A stretch of DNA of 33,769 bases, taken from assembly GCF_947494055.1 (NCBI RefSeq), contig NZ_CANLTR010000037.1:1-33769 (forward strand), read 5' to 3'. The notes beneath the pieces are model-generated. The model was not told the origin of the DNA and did no database searches. It worked only from the letters and a program-made list of their open reading frames with translations. Position numbers and translations under genes: made by a program. The DNA is from an uncultured Jannaschia sp. Its GTDB lineage: Bacteria; Pseudomonadota; Alphaproteobacteria; Rhodobacterales; Rhodobacteraceae. Of the stretch, positions 15,767 to 24,276 are shown in pieces. Each line of letters starts with the position of its first letter. Within the stretch, counting starts at the first letter, position 1.

Positions 15767-17968
15767 TTACCCCGGAAGGAATACCGTCAGCCATTCGTCC
15801 AGCTTCGACCACCGCCTTTGGCTCGAGACGTTCTTAACTGCGATCGCGACGGCCTTCGGCTGCCCGACGAGGACCACGAGTTTCTTGCCGCGCGTGACGC
15901 CGGTGTAGAGCAGGTTGCGCTGCAGCATGGCGTAATGCTGGGTCAGGATCGGGATGACGACCGCTGGATACTCGGATCCCTGGCTCTTGTGGATCGTGGT
16001 GGCATAGGCGGGCACCAGCGTGTCGAGTTCGCCGAACCCGAAGGTGACCGGGCGCCCGTCGAAGCTGACGACAAGCTCACCCTCGTCGGGATCGACACCG
16101 TCCACGTAGCCGATGTCGCCGTTCGAGACCTCCTTGTCGTAGTCGTTCTCGATCTGCATGACCTTGTCGCCGGGCGCGAAGGTCCAGCCGAAGCGTTCGA
16201 CCTTGTTTCCGTCCGAGGGATTGAGCGCGGCCTGCAGTTCGATGTTGAGCGACCGCGCGCCCACGCCTCCGCGGTTCATCGGGCAAAGAACCTGCACGTC
16301 ACGGATCGGATCGAGACCGAACCGCTGCGGGATGCGCGTGCGGACGAGCTGCACGACCCGGGCCACCGCCTGTTCGGGATCGGCGGCCGGCACGAAGTAG
16401 AAGTCGGTATCCCCTGCGGGCTTGGCGAGATCGGGGATATGCCCGCGATTGATCCGGTGCGCGCTGGTGATGATGCGGCTCTGCGCCGCCTGCCGGAACA
16501 CTTCGGTCAACCGCACCACAGAGACGGCGCCCGAGGCGATGATGTCGGCCAGAACCTGGCCGGGACCGACGGACGGCAGCTGGTCGATGTCGCCGACGAT
16601 CAGCAAGGCGGCGTCGTCGGGAACGGCGTTGAGCAAGGATTGCATCAGCAGGACGTCGACCATCGAGCTTTCGTCGACCACCAGGAGATCGCATTCGAGC
16701 GGATGCTCGAGGTTCCGCTTGAAGGCGAAGGCCCGGGGGTCGAACTCCAGGAGCCGGTGAATGGTTCTGGCTTCCATTCCGGTCGCCTCGGACATGCGCC
16801 GAGCGGCACGGCCGGTGGGCGCGCAAAGCAAGAGCTTCACCGCCTTCGCCTCCAGAATGCGCAGGATCGAATTGACAATGGTCGTCTTGCCCACGCCCGG
16901 GCCGCCGGTAACGACGAGCAGCTTGGAGCGGAGCGCCAGACGGATGGCTTCGGCCTGGCTCTCCGCGAGCGTGAGGCCGGTCCGGCGCTCGATCCAGGGC
17001 AGCGCCCTGTCCGCATCGATCTCGGGCCAGGGCAATGGTCCGGCAGAGATGCGCTGCAGGCGCTCCGCGATCGCCTTCTCCGCGTGGTACAGGCCGCCGA
17101 GGAAGATGCCGGGCGTGCCGGCGATGCTGTCTGCGATCACGGTACCGTCCGCCAGTTCCAGGTCCAGCGCCGTCCCGATCAGGTCTTCGGGAACCTCGAG
17201 CAGCTTCACTGCGAGGGCGGTCAGGTCGGCGACGGGCAACCCGCAATGGCCATTTCCCATGGCTTCGCTCAAGGCGTAGGAGATGCCGGCGCGAAGGCGG
17301 ATCGTCGCGGTTCTTTCGATCCCGAGCCTTTCGGCGATCAGGTCCGCGGTGCGGAACCCGATGCCGCGAATGTCGCGGGCGAGCCGATAGGGGTTCGCGC
17401 TCATCACCTCGACCGCGTCGGTGCCGTAGGTCTTGAAGATGCGGACTGCCCGAGCCGTGCCGACACCGTGCTGATGAAGGAACACCATGATCTCGCGGAT
17501 GACCTTCTGATCCGCCCAGGCGGAGGTGATCCTCTCTGCGCGCCTGGGACCGATCCCGTCGACCTCTCGCAGGCGCTCCGGCGCGGCCTCGATGATGTCG
17601 AAGACATCCTTGCCGAAATGCTTCACCATACGTCGTGCGTAGGTCGGGCCGATGCCCCGGACCATCCCCGAGCCGAGATACTTCTCGATGCCCTCGAGCG
17701 AGGACGGCGCCGACGTTTTCAGGAACCGCGCGCGAAACTGCAAACCATGGGTTCGGTCGTTGACCCACGCGCCGGAGGCGGTCACCCACTCGCCCGCGGA
17801 GATTGTCGCGGCGTGGCCAATTGTCGTGACGAGGTCGCGATGCCCGCGGGCCTTCAGCCGCAGCACGCAGAAGCCGCTTTCCGCGCTGTGGAACGTGATG
17901 CGCTCGACCAGGCCAGCGAGAACTTCGCTGCCGGGTGGCGCCGCGCTGGTCGGGTCTCGGTGCCGCAT
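15767..17968 (-). CDS. recD2: RecD2-type DNA helicase
   Basis: A 733-aa superfamily 1B helicase of the RecD2/YrrC type, which unwinds DNA 5' to 3' without RecBC. The N-terminal domain (about 18-85) has the family opening LAGLVERITFHSAESGFCVL. Helix-hairpin-helix repeats follow (VRGIGPTYARRM, REVDGIGPRRAERI, IRGIGFRTADLIAERLGI). The motor carries Walker A GGPGVGKT at 355-362, Walker B VVDESSMVD at 430-438, motif III GDIDQLPSVGPG at 459-470, and C-terminal motifs YATTIHKSQGSEY and LLYTGVTRG. All key residues are present and the length is typical. The ATG at 17968 has only a weak GGACCGAGA upstream; a shorter start near LAGLVE is possible. It follows the WGR gene by 69 bases on the same strand, so the two are probably co-transcribed. 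Confidence 0.93.
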   Translation of the reverse strand: MRHRDPTSAAPPGSEVLAGLVERITFHSAESGFCVLRLKARGHRDLVTTIGHAATISAGEWVTASGAWVNDRTHGLQFRARFLKTSAPSSLEGIEKYLGSGMVRGIGPTYARRMVKHFGKDVFDIIEAAPERLREVDGIGPRRAERITSAWADQKVIREIMVFLHQHGVGTARAVRIFKTYGTDAVEVMSANPYRLARDIRGIGFRTADLIAERLGIERTATIRLRAGISYALSEAMGNGHCGLPVADLTALAVKLLEVPEDLIGTALDLELADGTVIADSIAGTPGIFLGGLYHAEKAIAERLQRISAGPLPWPEIDADRALPWIERRTGLTLAESQAEAIRLALRSKLLVVTGGPGVGKTTIVNSILRILEAKAVKLLLCAPTGRAARRMSEATGMEARTIHRLLEFDPRAFAFKRNLEHPLECDLLVVDESSMVDVLLMQSLLNAVPDDAALLIVGDIDQLPSVGPGQVLADIIASGAVSVVRLTEVFRQAAQSRIITSAHRINRGHIPDLAKPAGDTDFYFVPAADPEQAVARVVQLVRTRIPQRFGLDPIRDVQVLCPMNRGGVGARSLNIELQAALNPSDGNKVERFGWTFAPGDKVMQIENDYDKEVSNGDIGYVDGVDPDEGELVVSFDGRPVTFGFGELDTLVPAYATTIHKSQGSEYPAVVIPILTQHYAMLQRNLLYTGVTRGKKLVVLVGQPKAVAIAVKNVSSQRRWSKLDEWLTVFLPG

Positions 17969-18037
17969 CAGAGTCTCGGTCCGGTGGTGCGCCGTCGGAC
18001 GGACCGGCGGCCGCAGGGCAGGAGTGCCGGCAATCCG

Positions 18038-18298
18038 TCAGGCGCCGTATCCGCGGCGGCCCTTGGCCCGGGCTATGGTCATCAACGAGCTGGCCGCTTC
18101 GCCTTCATCCGCGTGATGCTCGACAAGAACGCGACCGCGATTGCCGATGCGACCCCACTCCCTGATCAGGCTTGCGCCGCCAAAGAGGTCGGGCTGCACC
18201 TGCATCAGATAAAAACGCCGCATGTTCCGCTCCGGATCGATCCGGCGGAGCTTCAACCGGGTCGGGAAGACCTCGTGCTGGTCATCGAACGAAGACAT
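18038..18298 (-). CDS. WGR-domain protein
   Basis: An 86-aa protein that is almost entirely a WGR domain: LRRIDPERNMRRFYLMQVQP, then DLFGGASLIREWGRIGNRGR, then a helical end (EGEAASSLMTIARAKGRRGY). The WGR triplet that names the domain is present. In eukaryotic PARPs WGR contacts DNA ends and the catalytic domain; free-standing bacterial WGR proteins are common in alphaproteobacteria but uncharacterised as far as I know. It lies 69 bases upstream of recD2 on the same strand and 36 bases from the divergent M20 gene, so the WGR promoter and the M20 promoter share a very small space. A role with RecD2 at damaged or broken DNA is inference. Confidence 0.85.
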   Translation of the reverse strand: MSSFDDQHEVFPTRLKLRRIDPERNMRRFYLMQVQPDLFGGASLIREWGRIGNRGRVLVEHHADEGEAASSLMTIARAKGRRGYGA

Positions 18299-18334
18299 CG
18301 GGCATGTTCCAACGATCCGTGAGGGGGCCTATCC

Positions 18335-19498
18335 GTGAAGATCATAGCTGACATCGCAGGCTTTGCCGACGACCTGATCAACCTCAGGCACGACTTTCAT
18401 GCCAACCCAGAGCTTGGCTTTCAGGAGCACCGGACCTCAGAACGCGTGTCAGACCTGCTGACAGAGTGGGGAATCGAAGTAACTCGGAGCATCGGGGGAA
18501 CGGGTGTGGTCGGCATGCTCGTCGGCAATCGCCCTGGCAGGACGATCGGACTCAGAGCAGACATGGACGCCCTGCCGATGGAGGAGCGGACGAACCTCCC
18601 CTACGCATCGCGCAATCCGGGGGTCTTTCACGGCTGCGGGCATGATGGGCATATGACCATGTTGCTCGGTGCGGCGCGATATTTGGCTGCGCACCGGAAT
18701 TTCGCCGGCCGTGCCGTCTTTATTTTCCAGCCGGCAGAGGAGGGTCTGGGTGGCGCGCGGGCGATGCTGGCCGATGGGCTGTTCGAACGGTTTCCCTGCG
18801 ACGAACTCTACGGGCTCCACAACTCGCCGTACCACCCACATGGTCGTGTCGAGATCCGGCCGGGGCTGGCGCAGGCGGGGGCAAGTTTCTTCGACATCAA
18901 GGTGACGGGACGGGGAAGCCACGCGGCAATGCCGCAGGTCGGGCGGGATGCGATCGTGGCGGCCGCGGCGCTCGTGGGCGAGTTGCAAAGAGTTGTCTCG
19001 CGTACGGTCGACCCGACGCACCCGGCGGTTCTGTCGGTGACGAGGTTCGTGGGAGGTTCTGCCTACAACGTTCTTCCCGACGCGGTCGAACTAGCCGGCA
19101 CGATCCGCTTCGTTCACTCGGAAGACGAGAGGCTGATCGTCACCCGGATGCAGGGCATCTGCGAGGGGCTGGCCGCGGCGCACGAGGTGGAGATCGGGAT
19201 CGACGTTCGGAAGGTCTTCAGCGTCCTGGAAAACGATCCGGTCCGTGCAGCGAACCTAATTGACGTAGCCGCCGAGGTGGTCGGTCCGGATGCGGCCCGG
19301 GCCGATGCCGAACTGACGATGGGATCCGAAGACATGGCCGATCTGCTCGATGTCGTGCCTGGTGCGTTTTTCACGCTCGGGCATCACGGGACGGTGCCGC
19401 TGCACAACCCGGAGTTTCATTTCGACGACTCCATCCTGCCTGTCGGCGCGAGCATCTTCGCGCGTCTCGTGGAGGTTCGGGGCGCGAGCGACGATTGA
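18335..19498 (+). CDS. M20D-family amidohydrolase
   Basis: A 387-aa cytoplasmic metallo-hydrolase of the M20D group (hippurate hydrolase, N-acyl-amino-acid amidohydrolase, IAA-amide hydrolase), which cleaves an N-acyl bond to release an amino acid. Metal-site elements are visible: C101 and H103 in HGCGHDGH (99-106), E135/E136 in PAEEG, H162 in LHN and H357 in LHNPEF. The dimerisation domain starts near residue 180 (ASFFDIKVTGRGSHAAMP). The GTG at 18335 is chosen because GAGGGGG lies about six bases upstream. It is separated from the IclR gene by 157 bases containing operator-like repeats, so it may be a separate transcript, but its function fits deacylation of a product of the following hydantoinase/oxoprolinase. 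The substrate is not determinable by eye. Confidence 0.88.
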   Translation: MKIIADIAGFADDLINLRHDFHANPELGFQEHRTSERVSDLLTEWGIEVTRSIGGTGVVGMLVGNRPGRTIGLRADMDALPMEERTNLPYASRNPGVFHGCGHDGHMTMLLGAARYLAAHRNFAGRAVFIFQPAEEGLGGARAMLADGLFERFPCDELYGLHNSPYHPHGRVEIRPGLAQAGASFFDIKVTGRGSHAAMPQVGRDAIVAAAALVGELQRVVSRTVDPTHPAVLSVTRFVGGSAYNVLPDAVELAGTIRFVHSEDERLIVTRMQGICEGLAAAHEVEIGIDVRKVFSVLENDPVRAANLIDVAAEVVGPDAARADAELTMGSEDMADLLDVVPGAFFTLGHHGTVPLHNPEFHFDDSILPVGASIFARLVEVRGASDD

Positions 19499-19613
19499 GC
19501 TGATGCCCCTTAACGGGCGTCGTTGTCCGGAAAGCGACGCATTTTACAGCAGGTTCCGTCTGGGCCGCGTAAGAGGATTGACGCGCCGTTCTTCCTTCGC
19601 AAGTGTTCGTTAG

Positions 19614-19642
19614 CTGGAACTGCGGTTCCATTTTCTGGAACT
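19614..19642. promoter_or_regulatory. tandem TGGAAC operator-like site upstream of iclR-type gene
   Basis: CTGGAACT occurs at 19614-19621 and again at 19635-19642, exactly 21 bp (two helical turns) apart. The first copy is half of a perfect dyad, TGGAAC-TGCG-GTTCCA (19615-19630); the second forms a shorter dyad, GGAA-CT-TTCC. The E. coli IclR box is a TGGAAA/TTTCCA dyad, so this resembles an IclR-family operator. It ends 13 bases before the regulator's start, which suggests autoregulation and control of the whole operon. Confidence 0.55.
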
Positions 19643-19655
19643 TTCCGGATAGGAC

Positions 19656-20411
19656 ATGTCAATCTTGAACAACGCTGCCGCTGTTTTGAGTTGCTACGGC
19701 GCCGGCTGCACGGACGTGACGGTGACTGAGGTTTCGGAGCGGCTGGGCCTGCCGAAGGCGTCATCGTCGCGCTTGTTGCGCGCGATGCGAGAGGCCGGGA
19801 TGCTTGAGACGATCGGCGGGACGCGCCGTCACCGGCCGGGCCGTATGATGCTCGACCTCGCGGCCGCGTTCCGGCACTCGTCGAGCCTGATCAGCCGTGC
19901 GAGCGAGGTCGTCGTCACCGCCACGCGGCAATTCGGGCATACCGGGTACATCTCCCTGCTCGACGGGCGCGAGGTCACAGCAGTCGCGGACTTCGAAGGA
20001 ACCAATTTGCTGCGGGTCGTATCGAATATCGGCCGTCGTCTGCCGGCGCATCTGTCGGCGACCGGCCGGTCGCTGCTTGCGCGCATGAGTGACGAGGAGG
20101 TGCGGCGCCTCTATGACGGCGCCCCCGAAGCAAAGGTGCTGTTGCGTGAACTGGCCCGGGTGCGTTCTCAGGGCTTTGCCGTTTCGGAGCAAGAAAGCAC
20201 CGAGGGCGTGGATGGGATCGCTGTGGCCGTCGGGGACCCTTCGACGAACGAAGCTATCGCGCTGTGCATCGTCTTTCCCCACGCGCTCGTCGGCGAGCCG
20301 GAGCGCGACCGGATGATCGCGGCGCTCGGTGACGGGGCCGAAGAGATCGCAAGATCACTCGGCGACCGTGCCTTCATCCCGCCGAAACTCGAGAACAGGA
20401 TCACGACATGA
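19656..20411 (+). CDS. IclR-family transcriptional regulator
   Basis: A 251-aa DNA-binding regulator. The winged HTH is at about residues 5-65 (TVTEVSERLGLPKASSSRLL as recognition region, then REAGMLETIGG) and the effector-binding IclR C-terminal domain at about 75-240 (GHTGYISLLDGREV, LPAHLSATGRSLLARM and EGVDGIAVAVGDP). The family binds small acids or ring-derived metabolites as a dimer of dimers. The ATG has GGATAGG immediately upstream. Its stop overlaps the start of the hydantoinase gene (ATGA at 20408-20411), so it is the first gene of that operon and translationally coupled to its target. Operator-like repeats lie just upstream. Ligand unknown; presumably the substrate or product of the HyuAB fusion. 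Confidence 0.9.
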   Translation: MSILNNAAAVLSCYGAGCTDVTVTEVSERLGLPKASSSRLLRAMREAGMLETIGGTRRHRPGRMMLDLAAAFRHSSSLISRASEVVVTATRQFGHTGYISLLDGREVTAVADFEGTNLLRVVSNIGRRLPAHLSATGRSLLARMSDEEVRRLYDGAPEAKVLLRELARVRSQGFAVSEQESTEGVDGIAVAVGDPSTNEAIALCIVFPHALVGEPERDRMIAALGDGAEEIARSLGDRAFIPPKLENRITT

Positions 20412-23400
20412 CCCTTCCGGACCCCCGCTGGCGCGTCGGCTTCGACATCGGCGGCACCTTCACCGACTTCGTGGTCTACGACCCCCAGACGCGCAACGTG
20501 CAACTCCACAAGCGGCTGACAACGCCGCACGATCCGTCGGAAGCAGCCCTTCTCGGGTTGGCCGAGCTTCTCGATATGGCTGGCATCACTCATGCCGACG
20601 TGTCCGAGATCGTCCATGGCACGACACTGGTGACTAATGCCGTGATCGAGCGTCGCGGGGCCCCGGTGGGCCTCATCACGACCGAAGGATTCCGCGACAT
20701 CCTCGAGATGGGCACGGAGCAACGATACGACATCTACGACCTCTTCGTTAAATTCCCCGAGCCGCTGGTCCGTCGCGACATGCGGCTTGAAGTGGCGGAG
20801 CGGATCGATGCACTCGGGCGCGAGGTCACGCCGCTCGACGAGGAAGCGGTCGCGCGTGCAGCAGCCGAACTCGTCTCGGCCGGCTGTGAGGCGATCGCGA
20901 TCTCGTTCCTGCATTCCTATGCTGATCCCACTCATGAAGAACGGGCAGCGGAGATTGTCCGTACGGCCTTCCCGGACGTATCAATTTCGGTATCGAGTGC
21001 CGTGGTCGCTGAGATGGGCGAGTATCAGCGGACTGTCACCACGGCGGCCAACGCCTTTGTCCAGCCTCTGATGCATCGATATCTGACGAAGATTGAGGAT
21101 GCGCTGTGCGAGGCGGGCTTCTCCGGCGCATTGCGACTGATGCATTCGGCCGGTGGACTCGTCTCGGTAAAGACCGCCCGCGACTTCCCAATCCGGCTGC
21201 TCGAGAGCGGCCCGGCGGGCGGTGGTCTCGCCACCGCGCTTTTCGGTGAAGCGGCGGGGCTGAAGGACGTGATCTCCTTCGATATGGGCGGCACGACGGC
21301 AAAGGCCTGCATGATTGAAGACGGGCGGGCCGAAGTGGCCCCAATGATTGAAGCCGCGCGGGTTCATCGCTTCACCAAGGGTTCGGGCCTGCCGATCAAA
21401 GCGCCGGTCATCGAGATGATCGAGATCGGGGCCGGCGGGGGCTCGATCGCGGCGATTGACGAGGTCGGGCTCCTCAAGGTCGGGCCGCAATCGGCGGGCT
21501 CCGACCCCGGACCGGCCTGCTATGGGATGGGCGGTCTGGAGCCGACGGTGACGGATGCGAACCTCGTTCTCGGTTATTACGATCCGAGCTTCTTCCTCGG
21601 GGGTCGCATGGCGCTCGACTTGGAGGCTGCTCGAACGGCCATGGGGCGAGTGGCCGAGCCGCTAGGCCTGTCGGTCGAGGACGCGGCGCTCGGCGTCCAC
21701 AAGGTCGTGGTAGAGGGCATGGCCTCGGCGGCGCGGGTGCATCTTGTCGAGCGTGGCAAGGACCCCCGACAATACGCGATGGTGGGCTTCGGCGGTGCGG
21801 GCCCCGCACACGCTGTCAACGTGGCGCGCGCCATGGGGATTGCCCGAGTTCTGGTGCCGCCGGCATCCGGTGCGGCCTCCGCCCTTGGTTTCCTCGCGGC
21901 CCCCCTTTCATTCGAGGGGGTGCGATCGCATCGGCTCGAGATCGCCCCAGGCTTCGACGCGCCAACCGTCAACGCTATCCTCGAGGGGCTGGAGAGCGAG
22001 GCGCTCGAACACCTCGCGCGCGCCGATGTGACCCGCGACGAAGCAGTGATCGAGCGCAGCGCCGATATGCGTCTCGTAGGCCAGATGCACGAGATCTCGG
22101 TGCCGCTTCCCTCGGGAATGATCACCGGGGCCGAACTCGACGCAATCCGCGAGGCCTTCGTTGAGGCCTACTCGTCGCGTTTCGCCGAACCGTTCGCGGG
22201 CGCCCGTTTCGAGGCGGTAAACTTCCGCTGCCGCGTGGCAGGACCGACGCCCGAACTGGCCCTGACCGGGGCGACGGGGGATGGCGACACCGAGACAAGG
22301 ACCAAGGGTACGCGCCGCTGCGTCTTCGAGGGTGGGGCTTACGATACGCAGATCGTTGACCGCTATGCTCTGCGCCCCGGCGACGAGATCTTCGGTCCGG
22401 CCATTATCGAGGAGCGCGAAGCCACCACGCTGATCGGTCCGGCGGACAAGGTCACCGTGGATGGCAGCCTGACGCTCTGCATCGACATCGGCGAGTTGCC
22501 CGCAACAGAAGCATTGGTCACCGAAGGCATGAGTCGAGCCGAAGCGGTGGCGCGGGTTCGGGCCGACCCGATCGGACTCGAGATCATGTGGTCCCGCCTT
22601 GTCAACGTCGTCGAGGAAATGTGGCTGACGGTCTGCCGTACCGCCTTCTCGCTCGTGATCGCCGAGGCGCAGGACTTTGCGTGCGAGCTGCTCGACCGCG
22701 ACGGCGAGACGCTGGCCCATAGTCCCCGTGCCATGCCGGTCTTCAACCTGACGCTGCCGCGGGCGGTGAAGGCCCTGCTCGAGCGATATCCGGCGGACAC
22801 GCTGAAGCCCGGGGACGTGCTTATCACCAACGATCCTTGGCTCTGCGCGGGGCATCTCTTCGACATCGCGGTCGTCACCCCGGCTTTCAGGAATGGGGAA
22901 CTCATCGGACTGATGGGTACGGTCGGCCATGTCTCGGATATCGGCGGCACCAAGGATTCGCTCCATGCCCGCGAAATCTACGAGGAAGGGATCCAGATCC
23001 CGCCGATGAAGCTCTTCGATGAGGGTCGGCCGAATGAGACGCTGATCGAACTCATCCAGAAGAACGTCCGCAATGGCGAGCAGGTCCTAGGCGATGTTTT
23101 CTCCTTCGTCGCGGCGAACGCACTCGGGGCGGAGCGGCTGGTCTCGTTCATGTCAGACTACGGCATGCACGATTTGCGTGCGCTGGCTGAAGTGGTGCAG
23201 GGGCTTTCAGAAAAGGCAATGCGGGACGCGATCTGGGCGATCCCCGATGGCGTCTACGAGAGCACGATCACCAACAACCCACTGGGCGAAACGCTGACCT
23301 ACCCGGTCAGAATCACGGTCACTGCGGACGAGATGGAGATCGATTTCAAGGGTGCCCCGCCGCAATTGTCGCAAGGCGGGCTGAACTCAACGCTAAACTA

Positions 23401-24241
23401 CACCGCGGCGCATGCGACCTATCCGCTGAAGTGCATGCTATCACCGTCGGTGCGCGGCAATGCGGGATGCTATCGGCCGTTCCGCGTTAAGGCGCCTGAA
23501 GGATCGATCCTGAATCCAACATACCCGGCGGCGGTGAACATGCGGACCCGGACAGGATGGTACATCGCTCCCAATATCTTTGCCGCGTTGTCCGGCGCGG
23601 CCCCGGATGCGGTGCAGTCCTTCACTGGCTTGCCGACGCCCTGCAACATCTACGGCCGGGACGGTGATGGCAGGCTCTATTCGGACCTGCTCTTCTGCGG
23701 CGGTGGTCAGGGCGGTTCCTCCGGCGGCGACGGACATTCGACGCTGCTATGGCCGACCTCGGCGGCCAATACCTCAGTCGAACTCATGGAAAGTCGGGTG
23801 CCGGTACTGATCTTGGAGAAGGCGTTCCAGCCGAACTCTGGCGGGGCAGGCCGGCATCGTGGCGGGCTTGGCCAAAGGGTCCGGCTACGCAAGCGCGAGG
23901 ATGACGGGCTTGAGATGTTGATCGCAATCTATCCGGAAGGCGTCGCCAATCCGATCAACGGGCTCTTCGGCGGTAAGCCCGGCGGGGCCGCGAGCGGGTG
24001 CGTGGTCGACGGCGCGGGCCGAGTGGTGCGCGACTGTGGCCATGGCGAGCTTCTGACGCTCACACGTGCCAACGAAATCGTCGAGATGGTGCTGGCCGGA
24101 GGCGCCGGGTTCGGCACGCCGGAGGAACGCGATCCGGCGGCAACCGCCCGTGACCTCGCGCTCGGCTTCGTTACCCCGGATCGGACCGGAGTGAAACCTT
24201 CGGTCGCGGCGGCCGCGCTAATCGCGGAACCGGCCAAATGA
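20408..24241 (+). CDS. fused HyuA-HyuB hydantoinase/5-oxoprolinase
   Basis: A 1277-aa fusion of the two subunits of the ATP-dependent hydantoinase/oxoprolinase family. Residues 1 to about 700 are HyuA: an actin-like ATPase fold with GFDIGGTFTDFVV (11-23), VHGTTLVTNAVIERRG, SGPAGG, ISFDMGGTTAKA and GAGGGSIA. Residues about 708-1277 are HyuB: EIMWSRLVNVVEEMWLT, SLVIAEAQDFACELLD, ITNDPWLCAGHLFD, HVSDIGG and, late, GGQGGSSGGDGHS. Family members open five-membered cyclic amides (5-oxoproline, hydantoins) using ATP; acetophenone and acetone carboxylases are relatives. The single-chain form and length match eukaryotic 5-oxoprolinase, whereas many bacterial versions are split. It overlaps both neighbours by four bases. 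The exact substrate is not determinable; the transporter next to it suggests an imported peptide-like compound. Confidence 0.93.
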   Translation: MTLPDPRWRVGFDIGGTFTDFVVYDPQTRNVQLHKRLTTPHDPSEAALLGLAELLDMAGITHADVSEIVHGTTLVTNAVIERRGAPVGLITTEGFRDILEMGTEQRYDIYDLFVKFPEPLVRRDMRLEVAERIDALGREVTPLDEEAVARAAAELVSAGCEAIAISFLHSYADPTHEERAAEIVRTAFPDVSISVSSAVVAEMGEYQRTVTTAANAFVQPLMHRYLTKIEDALCEAGFSGALRLMHSAGGLVSVKTARDFPIRLLESGPAGGGLATALFGEAAGLKDVISFDMGGTTAKACMIEDGRAEVAPMIEAARVHRFTKGSGLPIKAPVIEMIEIGAGGGSIAAIDEVGLLKVGPQSAGSDPGPACYGMGGLEPTVTDANLVLGYYDPSFFLGGRMALDLEAARTAMGRVAEPLGLSVEDAALGVHKVVVEGMASAARVHLVERGKDPRQYAMVGFGGAGPAHAVNVARAMGIARVLVPPASGAASALGFLAAPLSFEGVRSHRLEIAPGFDAPTVNAILEGLESEALEHLARADVTRDEAVIERSADMRLVGQMHEISVPLPSGMITGAELDAIREAFVEAYSSRFAEPFAGARFEAVNFRCRVAGPTPELALTGATGDGDTETRTKGTRRCVFEGGAYDTQIVDRYALRPGDEIFGPAIIEEREATTLIGPADKVTVDGSLTLCIDIGELPATEALVTEGMSRAEAVARVRADPIGLEIMWSRLVNVVEEMWLTVCRTAFSLVIAEAQDFACELLDRDGETLAHSPRAMPVFNLTLPRAVKALLERYPADTLKPGDVLITNDPWLCAGHLFDIAVVTPAFRNGELIGLMGTVGHVSDIGGTKDSLHAREIYEEGIQIPPMKLFDEGRPNETLIELIQKNVRNGEQVLGDVFSFVAANALGAERLVSFMSDYGMHDLRALAEVVQGLSEKAMRDAIWAIPDGVYESTITNNPLGETLTYPVRITVTADEMEIDFKGAPPQLSQGGLNSTLNYTAAHATYPLKCMLSPSVRGNAGCYRPFRVKAPEGSILNPTYPAAVNMRTRTGWYIAPNIFAALSGAAPDAVQSFTGLPTPCNIYGRDGDGRLYSDLLFCGGGQGGSSGGDGHSTLLWPTSAANTSVELMESRVPVLILEKAFQPNSGGAGRHRGGLGQRVRLRKREDDGLEMLIAIYPEGVANPINGLFGGKPGGAASGCVVDGAGRVVRDCGHGELLTLTRANEIVEMVLAGGAGFGTPEERDPAATARDLALGFVTPDRTGVKPSVAAAALIAEPAK

Positions 24242-24276
24242 TGAAACGCACGAACCCTTCGAACAGGAGCGACGCC

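Noticed and set aside
15818-18322. 834-codon plus-strand frame opposite recD2
   Set aside because: It lies antisense to a clear helicase gene with all motifs; its product is Asp/Gly/Arg/His-rich without recognisable domains, typical of antisense frames in GC-rich DNA.
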